A DNA stretch of 64,000 bases, taken from Xestospongia muta. Lineage: Eukaryota > Porifera > Demospongiae > Haplosclerida > Petrosiidae. The DNA is taken from positions 8,804,192 through 8,868,191 of the forward strand of contig OY848917.1 in assembly GCA_963693285.1 (NCBI GenBank), given 5' to 3'. The notes beneath the pieces were generated by a model, which made no database searches, had not been told where the DNA came from, and saw nothing but the letters and a program-made list of their open reading frames with translations. Position numbers and translations under genes: made by a program. This document shows, piece after piece, positions 21,143 to 32,700 of this stretch. How positions within the stretch are numbered: position 1 is the first letter of the stretch; the number at the start of each line of letters is the position of its first letter.

Positions 21143-23473
21143 GTGAATATACAAATATGTCCATTGTTGTCATTTTATTCTATAGCTGTTAAAGTTTGCT
21201 TTCTACATTTATTTCTTCCCCATAGACATAGTTCCCAAATCTCTTATTTTAACAACTCTAATATTTTGCTATATAGAATGATTATATTCCAAAGTTTAGA
21301 TATTTTATATGATTCTAATATGTTTGAAAATACAGAGTCTTATAAAAGAGCTCTAGCTGATGGAGAGAGGAATGTACCTTATGCTCGAGTCATGCTTCTC
21401 GGTACAGCAGGTGTAGGGAAGACTACCTTTAAGCGATCGCTGATGAAACTACCATTTGAGTGTGACACTACCAGCACTGGTCTTTCAGATATATATCGTA
21501 TTCGCCCGTTTGGCCATGAGTGGAAAACTTTGAAAGATGATCAATGGAAAGTAGCCACATATGAAGATGAGTTGGAGGAAATGGCACACTTACTGTCATC
21601 TATCTACAAAGATAATTTAGGTGCACATAATCCAAGTGATGCAATTGAAGCATCATTGCTTTATGATACTACTAGTGCACAGTTGTCACTTGATGTTCCT
21701 GAGGATCAAATTGAAGAAATGGAAGAAAGGAAAGTAAACAAGATTCTTAGTGAAGCTATTGACTTAGTTAATTCTCAAACAGCCACCAATACCGATGCTC
21801 AACCATTTTTACATATTTGGGATTGTGGGGGTCAACCTGCATTCCTTGAACTTCTACCACCATTTCTCACTCCTCGTACCTTGTTTGTTCTAATGTTTGA
21901 TGCATCAAGAGGGCTTAATGAAAGATGGAGGTCTGTGCTGAATAAAGATGGTCATGAAAAATTCCTTGAAGAAGTTAACATGACCACTTTAGAGCTTATG
22001 CTTAGTTGGATGGCAAATATTCATGGTCATCTTGCTAAAGGCAATCAAGGTAAAAGCTTTCCTGGCTATCCTCGAATACTTTGCATTGGCACTCGTGGAG
22101 ATCGCCTGGAATCTGAAGAGCAAAGGAGTGCAATTAAATCTGAATTGGAGTCTCATATAAAAGGAAAAGCATTCAGAGAGCTCATCGAAGATGTCTTCAT
22201 AGTTGATAACACAACATCTGGCTTTTTGGCGTTTGAAGACCGTAATCTTGCAGACATACGAAGAATCATTAGTAATTTTACTTATGAAAAGCTCATTGTC
22301 AAGACACCTGTAAGCTGGGTACTCTTTCGGAAGGTAATTCAAGCCTTGGAAGAAAATGTTGTGAGTCTTGAAGAAGCTCATATCATTGCACGTGCTTGCA
22401 AGATTTCACCTGATGATGTTCCTAAAGTCCTTCTCTTTTATCACGATTTAGGAGCTTTGTTATTCTATCCTCATATTAAAGGTCTTCACAACAAAGTTGT
22501 TGTTAGTCCCAAATATTTTGTTGATGTTATTGGTAAACTATTTACTGTAGATCGTTGCAATGTTAAATTTGATGTAATGGATATGTGGGAAAAATTTCAA
22601 GAAAATGGCATTTTAATTGAGCCTCTGTATAAGTCTATATGGGAACAAAGTGACGATTTTCATCCTGATGCTCTAATAGATCTCTTAGTAGATTTTCGTA
22701 TAGCTGCTGAATTTCGCACCAGTATACATCATGATCCTAATGTCAAGCAATACTTTGTACCTGCAATTCTGAAATCATTTCCTGGAGACCCTTATAAAGT
22801 TTTCCCTGATAGTTACATGCACGCGTCACCTTTACACATCATATTTTCAATTGGTTTCGTACCACCAGGTTTTTTTACACGTTTCGTCACTACTATCGCC
22901 AGTAATCCTACTTATAAGCTTTGTTTTGATCATGGTGTTTATAGAAACCATGTAACCTTTCGGTGTGATGATTCATTTGTTGCTTTCACAGACCTTCAAA
23001 ATGCAATACTTGTTGATGTAGTGAGCTATGATCGAAATAATTCCATTATGCCATTTGCTGAATTCTGTCAAAACCTCAAAATGTTTATTGAAAAAAGTGC
23101 AAAAGCTGTTGAAATAACTCTAAGTGGGTCACAGGCAACATTTACTGAAGAAACGTCTTATCATATTACCTTTGAATTTAAATATGTTTGTCAATCAGAC
23201 AAATGTGCTCATCAACTAGATCAACTAGATCATCAACATTACGTACAAACCTCTTCAGAGCAAACTAGTAGTAAACTTGTTTATTGTGAAAAAAGTGAAG
23301 AGAAATTACCATACCGATCATTGTCAGCAGAGGAAGCATACTGGTTCAAGGATGACATGACAATACAGAAGGTACACCATAGAAGTCGATATTGTTTCAT
23401 ATATGACAATTTTGTACTTAGGAAACACAGCATATCCTTTCTGATAACTCGATTCAGAAGCACTCTCAGTTAG
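21143..23473 (+). CDS. Roc GTPase-COR protein, main exon of a Roc-COR-Death gene
   Basis: Open for 776 codons. Counting from the first ATG, the P-loop GTAGVGKTT is at residues 87-95, the Roc-type G3 motif WDCGGQ at 226-231, and GTRGD (the G4 equivalent, THxD/NKxD in relatives) at 316-320. A COR domain follows: FYHDLGALLFYP near 431-442, VVVSPKYFVDVIGKLF near 453-469, FVPAILKSFP near 538. Roc-COR proteins couple GTP binding and dimerisation to signalling; DAPK1 also joins Roc-COR to a Death domain. No LRR or kinase is visible. The first 60 or so residues look non-coding; YKRALADG just before the P-loop is family-like, so the true exon probably starts after the acceptor at 21,334-21,335. The 3' end is probably a donor at 23,372 (cagaag|gtacac); the remaining ~34 codons would then be intron. 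Upstream exons were not identified. Confidence 0.88.
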   Translation: MNIQICPLLSFYSIAVKVCFLHLFLPHRHSSQISYFNNSNILLYRMIIFQSLDILYDSNMFENTESYKRALADGERNVPYARVMLLGTAGVGKTTFKRSLMKLPFECDTTSTGLSDIYRIRPFGHEWKTLKDDQWKVATYEDELEEMAHLLSSIYKDNLGAHNPSDAIEASLLYDTTSAQLSLDVPEDQIEEMEERKVNKILSEAIDLVNSQTATNTDAQPFLHIWDCGGQPAFLELLPPFLTPRTLFVLMFDASRGLNERWRSVLNKDGHEKFLEEVNMTTLELMLSWMANIHGHLAKGNQGKSFPGYPRILCIGTRGDRLESEEQRSAIKSELESHIKGKAFRELIEDVFIVDNTTSGFLAFEDRNLADIRRIISNFTYEKLIVKTPVSWVLFRKVIQALEENVVSLEEAHIIARACKISPDDVPKVLLFYHDLGALLFYPHIKGLHNKVVVSPKYFVDVIGKLFTVDRCNVKFDVMDMWEKFQENGILIEPLYKSIWEQSDDFHPDALIDLLVDFRIAAEFRTSIHHDPNVKQYFVPAILKSFPGDPYKVFPDSYMHASPLHIIFSIGFVPPGFFTRFVTTIASNPTYKLCFDHGVYRNHVTFRCDDSFVAFTDLQNAILVDVVSYDRNNSIMPFAEFCQNLKMFIEKSAKAVEITLSGSQATFTEETSYHITFEFKYVCQSDKCAHQLDQLDHQHYVQTSSEQTSSKLVYCEKSEEKLPYRSLSAEEAYWFKDDMTIQKVHHRSRYCFIYDNFVLRKHSISFLITRFRSTLS

Positions 23474-23513
23474 TATAACAATTAGTTTTTAACTAATGTT
23501 ATTGCCTTTTCAG

Positions 23514-23568
23514 AGTATCTGTCAGTAAAGATTCTGTTGCTAGTAAGGCAGAAACACATGAAAAAGTG
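23514..23568 (+). CDS. Candidate linker exon of the Roc-COR-Death gene
   Basis: Acceptor ttgccttttcag ends at 23,513. With the donor gtgaga at 23,569, the frame VSVSKDSVASKAETHEKV is open and leads in phase into the next 25-nt exon, but needs a 2-nt carry-over from the main exon that its likely donor does not give. With an acceptor at 23,515 and donor gtaagg at 23,543, phase fits the main exon and reads YLSVKILLL. I could not decide between these. Confidence 0.45.
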
Positions 23569-23924
23569 GTGAGAATGTTAAAAATTGGCCATTATTTCAC
23601 ACATGCAATTGGTTAACACAATTTATCAGTTTGTGTTTACTGTTCTGCTGCTGACAGAAAATGCAATACTTTAATGTGAAAATAATACTTTATTGTAGAC
23701 CATAAATATTTAATCTTGGAACCTTACTATATTTAATTTATGGCTTTTCTCTGCCAGGATGTTAGCCTCAGCAAAATTTTATAAATTTTTTTAAAAAGTT
23801 TTCACTTTTTAACATTTCTAGATTTGAGATAGGTTTGTATGCATGTCAACTGAAGGAAATTGAATTGTCTTGAAACAGATATTTTAACATAATTAATTAT
23901 AATAATTTTTTCCAATATACATAG

Positions 23925-23949
23925 GTTGGACAACAGAGTCTCAGGAAAG
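23925..23949 (+). CDS. 25-nt microexon of the Roc-COR-Death gene
   Basis: Flanked by acceptor atacatag and donor gtaaaa. It reads VGQQSLRK with one base left over, which combines with the first two bases of the next exon to give Ala. The phase matches on both sides of the introns downstream, which is the main reason to accept so short an exon. Confidence 0.6.
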
Positions 23950-24201
23950 GTAAAAAATCCTAGTTAATAAATCTAATGTGGCATATTTGGAATGACAGAT
24001 TTGACATAGCCATAGTTATGTTATTATGTATTTTCAACTCCATTCTATATTTTTGTATTACATCTAGGTTAACATTAATACATTATTATATTTCCAAACA
24101 ATGTTATAGGTCGATTTGCTTCATTTGTTACAGTTAATCATGTAGTTAACTTTATTTCATTTGCTTGCATAACATAGATTGTAAAACTGTATTTTATTTA
24201 G

Positions 24202-24267
24202 CTCGTCTGGAAGATGTTAGTGATGAGGAAGAAACTAAAGATATGCACAGTCATGATTTGAGTAGAC
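24202..24267 (+). CDS. 66-nt acidic linker exon of the Roc-COR-Death gene
   Basis: Acceptor attttatttag ends at 24,201; donor gtaagt starts at 24,268. In phase with the microexon it reads RLEDVSDEEETKDMHSHDLS, an acidic linker, then one base carries over to the Death-domain exon to give His. Only this frame is open. Confidence 0.7.
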
Positions 24268-25339
24268 GTAAGTATATATAGCTATGTGTCTTGTAGTGAT
24301 GGCATTACAACTAAAAAATGCCTTGATTTAGATAATCATTGACATTTATTGATTATTTTGTGTAACCTCACAAGATAGAAAGATTCTGATTCTATGTAAT
24401 AATATTCAATAAATTTTGAACTTTCCAGGCCTTGTATTTTTTAAATCAACTAACATCTTGAATTTTTATGTTAACATAGTGTTTTCATCTTGTAATCATT
24501 CTATAACTCTTAATGGCAGTTGTCATATCATGCACAACACACCATATTTTATCAAAAAGTGATTTTCTCGGCCTTCTAATGTTATTGAAATAAAAGTGAC
24601 CCTCAAAGAAACTTTAATTTTCTTTAAAGTTTTCATTGTTTACCAATTAATCCAATGTTCATGATGTATTAAAACACTTGTCTCAAATAGTAGCCTCCTT
24701 TCAGATGGATCATTAACATTGTAATGATAGTTACTACTCATGGAAATATGGTACTGGTAATACAGGAGATCAAGAAAGCTTCATTGTGGAAAAGGTTGAA
24801 CATTGGATGATGAATGAAAAATAATCACACTAAGATTATTATGCATATTGAAATATTTATGGTAGGAATGTTTCTGGTATGCAATTGTGTTCGAAATTTT
24901 TTCACCATATTAATTTTTATACAAAACCTTTTGTAATGAGAAAGTTTCCTTATCTACAGTATGAAGATGTCATCATATAGTAGTATTGTATATTGTAGAT
25001 GCCTTTTATTGTCTTATAATTAGGCTACATGATAATGTCTATAATATTGAAGGTGATTATAGTTGTAGCTAATAATTATTGGCATTTATGTTTTTACATC
25101 AATTTTCTGTCTTATGAGGTATAAACTATTCAGATTACCATGCTATTTATATATTATATACTTTATGTTCAATCAGAACAAGTGCCATATCTGTAATTAT
25201 GTTAGTAGACCTTTCTATCAGTAGACCCAGATAGTAAGGGCATTTTGTAAGGACTTTATAGAAGTGGTTAATTTTAAAAGAAAAAACATATAACACTCAG
25301 TTTAATCAGTCATTAGAAATTGACTGTTGTTTTTTCTAG

Positions 25340-25635
25340 ATATTTTAAAAGAAATTCCCAATCACAAGGAAGCAGTTTCCCTTTTGACAAATATTAGTGC
25401 TGATTGGGAAGTGATTGGTATAGCCCTCGGTGTTTCACAAATTGATTTGAAAGGCTTACAACCAGAAAGCATCAATATAACAGTCAAGCTCTCCCAAGTA
25501 ATAGCTAAATGGATGGAAACTGAGTCATCATCACCTGTTTCCTGGGAGACACTGATCTCTGCCATTGAGGGGCCTATTGTTAACAACAAACAGAAAGCTA
25601 AGGAGATACGTGATTACCTCTATAGTCAACATTAA
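25340..25635 (+). CDS. Death-domain last exon of the Roc-COR-Death gene
   Basis: Acceptor ttttttctag ends at 25,339; the frame runs about 98 residues to TAA at 25,633-25,635. The sequence is a compact Death-like domain: DWEVIGIALGV, then IDLKGL, TVKLSQVIAKWME, PVSWETLISAIEG and KAKEIRDYL are the expected helices, with the conserved Trp in the first and fifth helices. Death domains make homotypic contacts in apoptosis and innate signalling. Phase agrees with the upstream linker exon, so I place it as the C terminus of the Roc-COR protein. It could instead be a separate small gene, since about 1.9 kb separates it from the main exon. Confidence 0.8.
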
Positions 25636-25713
25636 CATTACAAGTGGTACATGTGTTACCATATGATTACACTCTGTGCTTGCACAAAAACTGAAAACAT
25701 TTTTGTCATGTCA

Positions 25714-25877
25714 TGCTACTTATATTTTATTATGATACAATGCTAATACCTTGCTGCTACTTATATTTTATTATGACACAATGCTAATACCTTGCTGCTA
25801 CTTATATTTTATTATGACACAATGCTAATACCTTGCTGCTACTTATATTTTATTATGACACAATGCTAATACCTTGT
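25714..25877. repeat. 41-bp tandem repeat, four copies
   Basis: Four nearly identical copies beginning tgctacttatattttattat lie about 80 bases after the stop codon of the Death-domain exon, probably in its 3' untranslated region or just beyond it. No AATAAA lies inside the units. Confidence 0.9.
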
Positions 25878-26037
25878 TGCTATTTGTTTGTGTAAAATGA
25901 TTTTCTGTAAATATTTATGTCAAAACTTTTGCATGTGAATATAATATTACTGTATTTCCTCGAGTAGAGGCATGGTCTAGAGGCTTGAATTGAGGTTGGG
26001 CTATAGCCACATGAGTTTGGCGAAAGGAAGGAAAACT

Positions 26038-26232
26038 TGGTAAGTACTGCTTTCACATGCGCATAATTTCCATAGATTTGTTAGATAATAGTATTATAGT
26101 CTAAGAATTCTCCGTCAACTATAAAGTAAATCCTTTTACCACAATGTTCGACTATCTATGATGGCTACATCTTGTAATGATAACAGTAACTTTTTAGATG
26201 CTCTACTATACGCTCTAAAGCAACTAGATACG
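26038..26232. mobile_element. Relic of the 8,189 transposon family
   Basis: From tggtaagtactgctttcaca to ctctaaagcaactaga this matches 8,214-8,395 with scattered changes, including the degraded palindrome CACATGCGCATAATT. The outer left terminus is not recognisable and the right half of the element is absent. A TAA triplet run follows at 26,252-26,275. Confidence 0.7.
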
Positions 26233-26814
26233 ACGCTAAGGTTGGGCAATCTAATAATAATAATAATAATAATAACATCACATTATCTGACTTATTATAT
26301 TAATTACTACACAATACATGTAAGATAAATACAAGTACAATACATTATGTTGTATATAGAGAGACATATTTCTTGTCTTAGCAAGTCTCATTCCAAAACC
26401 CACTAGATGTTTATTAGATTCTATATACATTCTAATTATTAAATCAAGCAATCTGATTGGTCAGATATAGATAACTATATTTTAGGTACTTGCTGGGCTT
26501 TCTGTTACTCACTAGTTCCTTCAACATGTGTTGCTATAGATTTGTTAAATTGGTTAGAGTCATGTATCAAATGGACACTATACAATTTAGAAGCCAACAA
26601 GTCTAATATAGCTCTCACACATGCTCACTCTAACTTCTCAGTGATGCCTTTTAAGTTTTAAAATTGCATAGTTCCTTAAGTCTTGGACTAATTCTATTCA
26701 ACCAGTCTATTTATTTGGTCATCCTAACCATCCATCCCTAGCTCTCACTATCTCTCTATATTCCTATGTATCTTATTCTTACCTCTTTGTCTGGTCATAA
26801 CAACATTTCTTGAG

Positions 26815-27178
26815 TTAGTGGGTGGATGTAAAGTTGCAGTCATAGGATAGGTCTTCAAAAGAAACCTTTTTATCTTCATGTTTGATGTAACAACATTTTC
26901 TTTCACTTGTTATGGCTGTAGGAGACAGCAAGATGATGAGAGCTAATCCATGATGTAGTAAGATTGATGTTGGATTGAACAGTGGACATTGAAGTTGGAG
27001 AAGAAAATTCGTGAGATAGAAGAATGTTATTAACATAAAGGATGAAGGTGGCTGAAGAGAGGAGGGGTAGTTTGGCAAGGACATTTATATAAATGATGAA
27101 TAAGAGAGACATAAGAATAGATCTTTGAGGCACACTAGTGATGATGTGACAGCACATACTGTATTTATGAGGTCCCAT
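26815..27178 (-). pseudogene. LINE reverse transcriptase fragment
   Basis: Minus-strand frames give SVPQRSILMSLLFIIYIN, the decayed form of the G-V-P-Q-G-S-x-L-G-P motif of non-LTR reverse transcriptases, then YVNNILLSHEF where YADD would hold the catalytic Asp pair, then NLTTSWISSHH, typical of CR1/L2-like elements. Catalytic residues are lost (ADD to VNN) and the frame shifts near 27,050, so the protein is dead. It is the 3' part of the LINE relic whose other pieces lie at 27,787-29,760. Confidence 0.8.
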
Positions 27179-27786
27179 TAAGAAAACTAAGACTTGACAA
27201 TAGATAATAGAGCTGTTTTAGTTGAGAATCCAGGTTGGAAAACAAACTGACAATTAGTAAAAATGTTATGAATGGAAAAAAGTCGTACAGATAATCAAAG
27301 ATGTCACATTTACTCGTGAGAGAAAATAGATCTTAATCATCTGAGATCTGAGTTGCAGAGAAAATCTGGAAATTTGTCTTGTAGTGGTGTATAGAGATTA
27401 TGAGTCAGAGAAGATAAAGGGGCAGTTGACTTATTGAAGCAGGAGGAGAAGTATTGATTTAGAACATCTGCTTTAGAAGAGGACGAAATTACTAGAGAAC
27501 CATTATGGATAAAGGAGGGAATGGACGCAGGTTTGTAATGAAGACCAAAAAGACCATGGTGAGGGAGAAGTGAATAAATTATGAAGGAATTTGAATTTTA
27601 GATGTCTAAGATAAGCTAGAGTCTTATTACAATAGGAATGATACTTGGTCCAAAGAAAAGGAGAGCCAGTTCTTTTAGCAGAAGAGAAGATGACTTTCTT
27701 AACTTGAGTTGGTTAATGAGGAACAATTGACCCAAGGAAGAGAAGAGTTAGTAGGGGATACACAAGTTTGCTAGAAACAGTGGTGG

Positions 27787-28461
27787 TCATGACACACAGG
27801 AAAAGTTCTTTAAATATGACCCAAGATTAGAAGTATTAGGATTAAACAAGGGAAGTAATTCTTTCCAGTCAATGGAGCAGAGGACAACATTAGCATGATC
27901 AGAGTCATTGAGATGGTATAGCCAGGACCTTGTGAGGAGGGGAAGGGGAAGGACTGTTAGCAGATTCTGTGGGAAGAGAGATGAGAAGAGAAAAATGGTC
28001 TGAAAAAGAGACGAGAGGAAGAATACTGTGAGAAGGAACAACAATGGTAGATAGAAGATAAATAAGATCAATAATTAATGGTATATAAGAGTGATAAAAT
28101 GATTGGGAGTACTAACAATTTACTTAATGTCAAAAGTCTCAGATATGAAATCCAGTTTAGTCTTTGAGGATGAAGTAGAGTGGAAATTAATGTTGAAATC
28201 ACTTAAAAGGATAAGATTAGAAAGAATGGAAGGATTGAGGGATGTCATCTCATTACATAAATGATCCAACTTATCAGATGAAGATGGAGGCCAGTAGTAA
28301 GTGCCAATTGAAAATGAGCAATGGTTAAGCTTAATAGATAGAAAAAATTCAATTTTGAAAGGAACAAGTACTGCAAAAATAATTACATGATATTTTACAT
28401 GAACAACAATACCACCACCACAGTGGTTACAATCACAATAGAATAATAAGTGATTAGGCAA
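27787..28461 (-). pseudogene. LINE ORF2 endonuclease and linker fragment
   Basis: 28,461-28,120 encodes IKLNHCSFSIGTYYWPPSSS and LILLSDFNINFHS: the YRPP and GDFN motifs of the apurinic-type endonuclease of non-LTR elements, with G changed to S in the second. 28,071-27,787 encodes, through frameshifts, SDHANVVLCSIDWKELL, the linker before the reverse transcriptase seen in CR1/L2-like elements. Same strand and order as the reverse transcriptase fragment. Confidence 0.75.
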
Positions 28462-28970
28462 AGCAATGTCAAGATTGGGAATGTCAGCAAAGAGTCAAGA
28501 GTCCACAATATAGACAAAATTGGGATTGAGAACAAAGCAGAGAGAAGTTCTCTAGTTCTCTAGTTTAGAAAAAAATGGAGTGAGCATTAAAATAGAAATC
28601 TTTATTGAATTTGACAATGTGAGTTGTGAGCAGGATAACAAAGGAGTGGGACAAACAAAGTTGATAGAAGGTTTGAATGAACAGGAAAAAGAAGCTGATT
28701 ATTAAGAGATTAAGATGGAGAGGAGGAGACTGAACAACGTGTGAGTAAAAAGAAGTTGGGACATTGAAGTGAAGAATTCAATGTTGAAGTGGTAGTAGGG
28801 AGTGGGTTAGAAAGAAGGAGGAGGATGAGGACAAGATGGGTTGGGTTTAAGTGTTGGTGGAAGCAGAGGAAGTAGTACACTACATTGAAGAGTTGGTGGA
28901 AGTGGAGGAGAAGGTAGGTTGGGTTGAAGAGTTGGTGGAGGCAGTGATGGAGGTAGATTGTGTTGAATAC

Positions 28971-29760
28971 TTAGAGGAGGAGGAAGTAAGGGTAGGTTAG
29001 ATTGATAATTTGGAGGAAGAAGTAATGGTATATTGTGATGAAGTGTGGAGTAGGGGAAGGTAGAGGTAAGTTGGGTAGGAGACTTGAAGGAAGGTGAGAT
29101 ATTGATAAATCAGACTGAAGACTTGGTAGAGTAGAAAGTAATGGTACAATGGGTTGAAGAGTGGGATGAGGAGGAAGAAATGGAGAATGGTCGATGGTCT
29201 TGTGATGTGGAAAATTAGAAGAGGAAAGAGTGAGGGTTTTCATAGGAAGCAATGACTATTCTAAGAGAAGGAGGTTGTGAAGATTCAGGTAGAGAGGTAG
29301 CAGAGGAAGAGGGAGTGGTTATAGTAGGATTAGCAGTGGTAATAGTAAGAGGAGCATTAGAACGATTAAGTAGGAGTGATGTAGTGCTGATAGTAAAGGA
29401 GTGATGAAGTAGGATGAGTATGGTAGAGGATGATTAAAAGTATTAGGTAGTGATAATGGAAGACTGGTGAGGTTAGTACTGGAGATGGGAAGAGGAGATG
29501 AGGAGGAGGTAGAAAAGACAGAAAGAGATCTAACTAGGGGTTGAGACTTGTGAGAGCAGGATTTCTCAAGTCTGATCATGTGAGCTTTGGTGTGTGAAAT
29601 ATCTGATCTTAGGTCAGAGAAAAGCAAGAGGTAAGACTTGATAAACAAGGGACAGGTGTAAGGGAGATTGTCAGGATGACTGGAGATACCTTGACACAGT
29701 CACAATGAGACCAACTTGAGCACATTTCACAATGAAGCATTAGCCCAGACTCATAATGGT
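28971..29760 (-). pseudogene. LINE ORF1-like region with PHD-like finger
   Basis: Near 29,755-29,660 the minus strand reads LHCEMCSSWSHCDCVKVSP, a C-x2-C, H-C-x-C pattern like the PHD finger in ORF1 of CR1/L2-type LINEs. 29,648-29,319 continues with a Ser/Pro-rich stretch, and 29,252-28,971 is a low-complexity Pro/Leu/Ser region. It is on the strand and in the position expected for ORF1. Its outer edge lies within about 20 bases of the first 121-bp satellite unit. Confidence 0.55.
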
Positions 29761-29775
29761 TACATTTTTAAACTA

Positions 29776-32700
29776 AGAACATGTCTAATACTGAATACTA
29801 GAGGCTAGATTATTATAACAATGAATAATATAAAAGGTAACAGACTAACTGACCTATTGGAGACTAGACAGTGGTTGCGTTTTGGACTGAGACTATGAAC
29901 ATGTCTGAGACTGAGTACTAGAGGTTAGATTATTATAACAATGAAAAATATAAAAGGTAACAGACTAACTGACCTATTGGAGACTAGACAGTGGTTGTGT
30001 TTTGAGAGTGAGACTAAGAACATGTCTGAGACTGATTACTAGAGGCTAGATTATTATAACAATGAAAAATATAAAAGATAACAGACTAGCCGACCTATTG
30101 GAGACTAGACAGTGGTTGCGTTTTGAGAGTGAGACTGAGAACATGTCCGAGACTGAATACTAGAGGCTAGATTATTATAACAATGAAAAATATAAAAGAT
30201 AACAGACTAACTGACCTATTGGAGACTAGACAGTGGTTGCGTTTTGAGAGTGAGACTGAGAACATGTCTGAGACTGAGTACTAGAGGCTAGATTATTATA
30301 ACAATGAAAAATATAAAAGGTAACAGACTAACTGACCTATTGGAGACTAGACAGTGGTTGTGTTTTGAGAGTGAGACTAAGAACATGTCTGAGACTGAGT
30401 ACTAGAGGCTAGATTATTATAACAATGAATAATATAAAAGGTAACAGACTAGCTGACCTATTGGAGACTAGACAGTGGTTGCGTTTTGGACTGAGACTAA
30501 GAACATGTCTGAGACTGAGTACTAGAGGTTAGATTATTATAACAATGAAAAATATAAAAGGTAACAGACTAACTGACCTATTGGAGACTAGACAGTGGTT
30601 GCGTTTTGAGAGTGAGACTGAGAACATGTCTGAGACTGAGTACTAGAGGCTAGATTATTATAACAATGAAAAATATAAAAGGTAACAGACTAACTGACCT
30701 ATTGGAGACTAGACAGTGGTTGTGTTTTGAGAGTGAGACTAAGAACATGTCTGAGACTGAGTACTAGAGGCTAGATTATTATAACAATGAAAAATATAAA
30801 AGGTAACAGACTAACTGACCTATTGGAGACTAGACAGTGGTTGTCTTTTGAGAGTGAGACTAAGAACATGTCTGAGACTGAGTACTAGAGGCTAGATTAT
30901 TATAACAATGAAAAATATAAAAGATAACAGACTAGCTGACCTATTGGAGACTAGACAGTGGTTGCGTTTTGAGAGTGAGACTGAGAACATGTCTGAGACT
31001 GAGTACTAGAGGCTAGATTATTATAACAATGAAAAATATAAAAGGTAACAGACTAACTGACCTATTGGAGACTAGACAGTGGTTGTCTTTTGAGAGTGAG
31101 ACTAAGAACATGTCTGAGACTGAGTACTAGAGGCTAGATTATTATAACAATGAAAAATATAAAAGATAACAGACTAGCTGACCTATTGGAGACTAGACAG
31201 TGGTTGCATTTTGAGAGTGAGACTAAGAACATGTCTGAGACTGAGTACTAGAGGCTAGATTATTATAACAATGAAAAATATAAAAGATAACAGACTAACT
31301 GACCTATAGAAGACTAGACAGTGGTTGTCTTTTGAGATTGAGACTAAGAACATGTCTGAGACTGAGTACTAGAGGCTAGATTATTATAACAATGAAAAAT
31401 ATAAAAGGTAACAGACTAACTGACCTATTGGAGACTAGATTATTATAACAATGAAAAATATAAAAGGTAACTGACCTATTGGAGACTAGACAATGGTTGT
31501 GTTTTGAGAGTGAGACTAAGAATATGTCTGAGACTGAGTACTAGAGGCTAGATTATTATAACAATGAAAAATATAAAAGGTAACAGACTAACTGACCTAT
31601 TGGAGACTAAACAGTGGTTGCATTTTGAGAGTGAGACTAAGAACACGTCTGAGACTGAGTACTAGAGGCTAGATTATTATAACAATGAAAAATATAAAAG
31701 GTAACAGACTAACTGACCTATTGGAGACTAGATTATTATAACAATGAAAAATATAAAAGGTAACTGACCTATTGGAGACTAGACAATGGTTGTGTTTTGA
31801 GAGTGAGACTAAGAACATGTCTGAGACTAAGTACTAGAGGCTAGATTATTATAACAATGAAAAATATAAAAGGTAACAGACTAACTGACCTATTGGAGTC
31901 TAGACAGTGGTTGTGTTTTGAGAGTGAGACTAAGAACATGTCTGAGACTGATTACTAGAGGTTAGATTATTATAACAATGAAAAATATAAAAGGTAACAG
32001 ACTTGCTGACCTATTGAAGACTAGACAGTGGTTGCGTTTTGAGAGTGAGACTAAGAACATGTCTGAGACTGATTACTAGAGGCTAGATTATTATAACAAT
32101 GAAAAATATAAAAGATAACAGACTAGCTGACCTATTGGAGACTAGACAGTGGTTGCGTTTTGAGAGTGAGACTAAGAACATGTCTGAGACTGAGTACTAG
32201 AGGCTCGATTATTATAACAATGAAAACTATAAAAGATAACAGACTAGCTGACCTATTGGAGACTAGACAGTGGTTGTCTTTTGAGAGTGAGACTGAGAAC
32301 ATGTCTAATACTGAGTACTAGAGGCTAGATTATTATAACAATGAAAAATATAAAAGGTAACAGACTAACTGACCTATTGGAGACTAGACAGTGGTTGTCT
32401 TTTGAGAGTGAGACTGAGAACATGTCTGAGACTGAGTACTAGAGGCTAGATTATTATAACAATGAATAATATAAAAGATAAGAGACTAACTGACCTATTG
32501 GAGACTAGACAGTGGTTACGTTTTGAGAGTGAGACTGAGAACATGTCTGAGACTGAGTACTAGAGGCTAGATTATTATAACAATGAAAACTATAAAAGAT
32601 AACAGACTAGCTAACCTATTGGAGACTAGACAGTGGTTGTCTTTTGAGAGTGAGACTGAGAACATGTCTAATACTGAGTACTAGAGGCTAGATTATTATA

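Noticed and set aside
20919..21146. 75-codon plus-strand open frame before the Roc-COR exon
   Set aside because: Hydrophobic AT-rich translation with no motif; more likely intron or 5' flank. A splice acceptor near 20,958 makes a short exon possible but unproven.
21989..22381. 130-codon minus-strand frame
   Set aside because: Antisense shadow of the Roc-COR exon.
26815..29760. Active retrotransposon
   Set aside because: The YADD catalytic pair reads VNN, GDFN reads SDFN, and there are several frameshifts.
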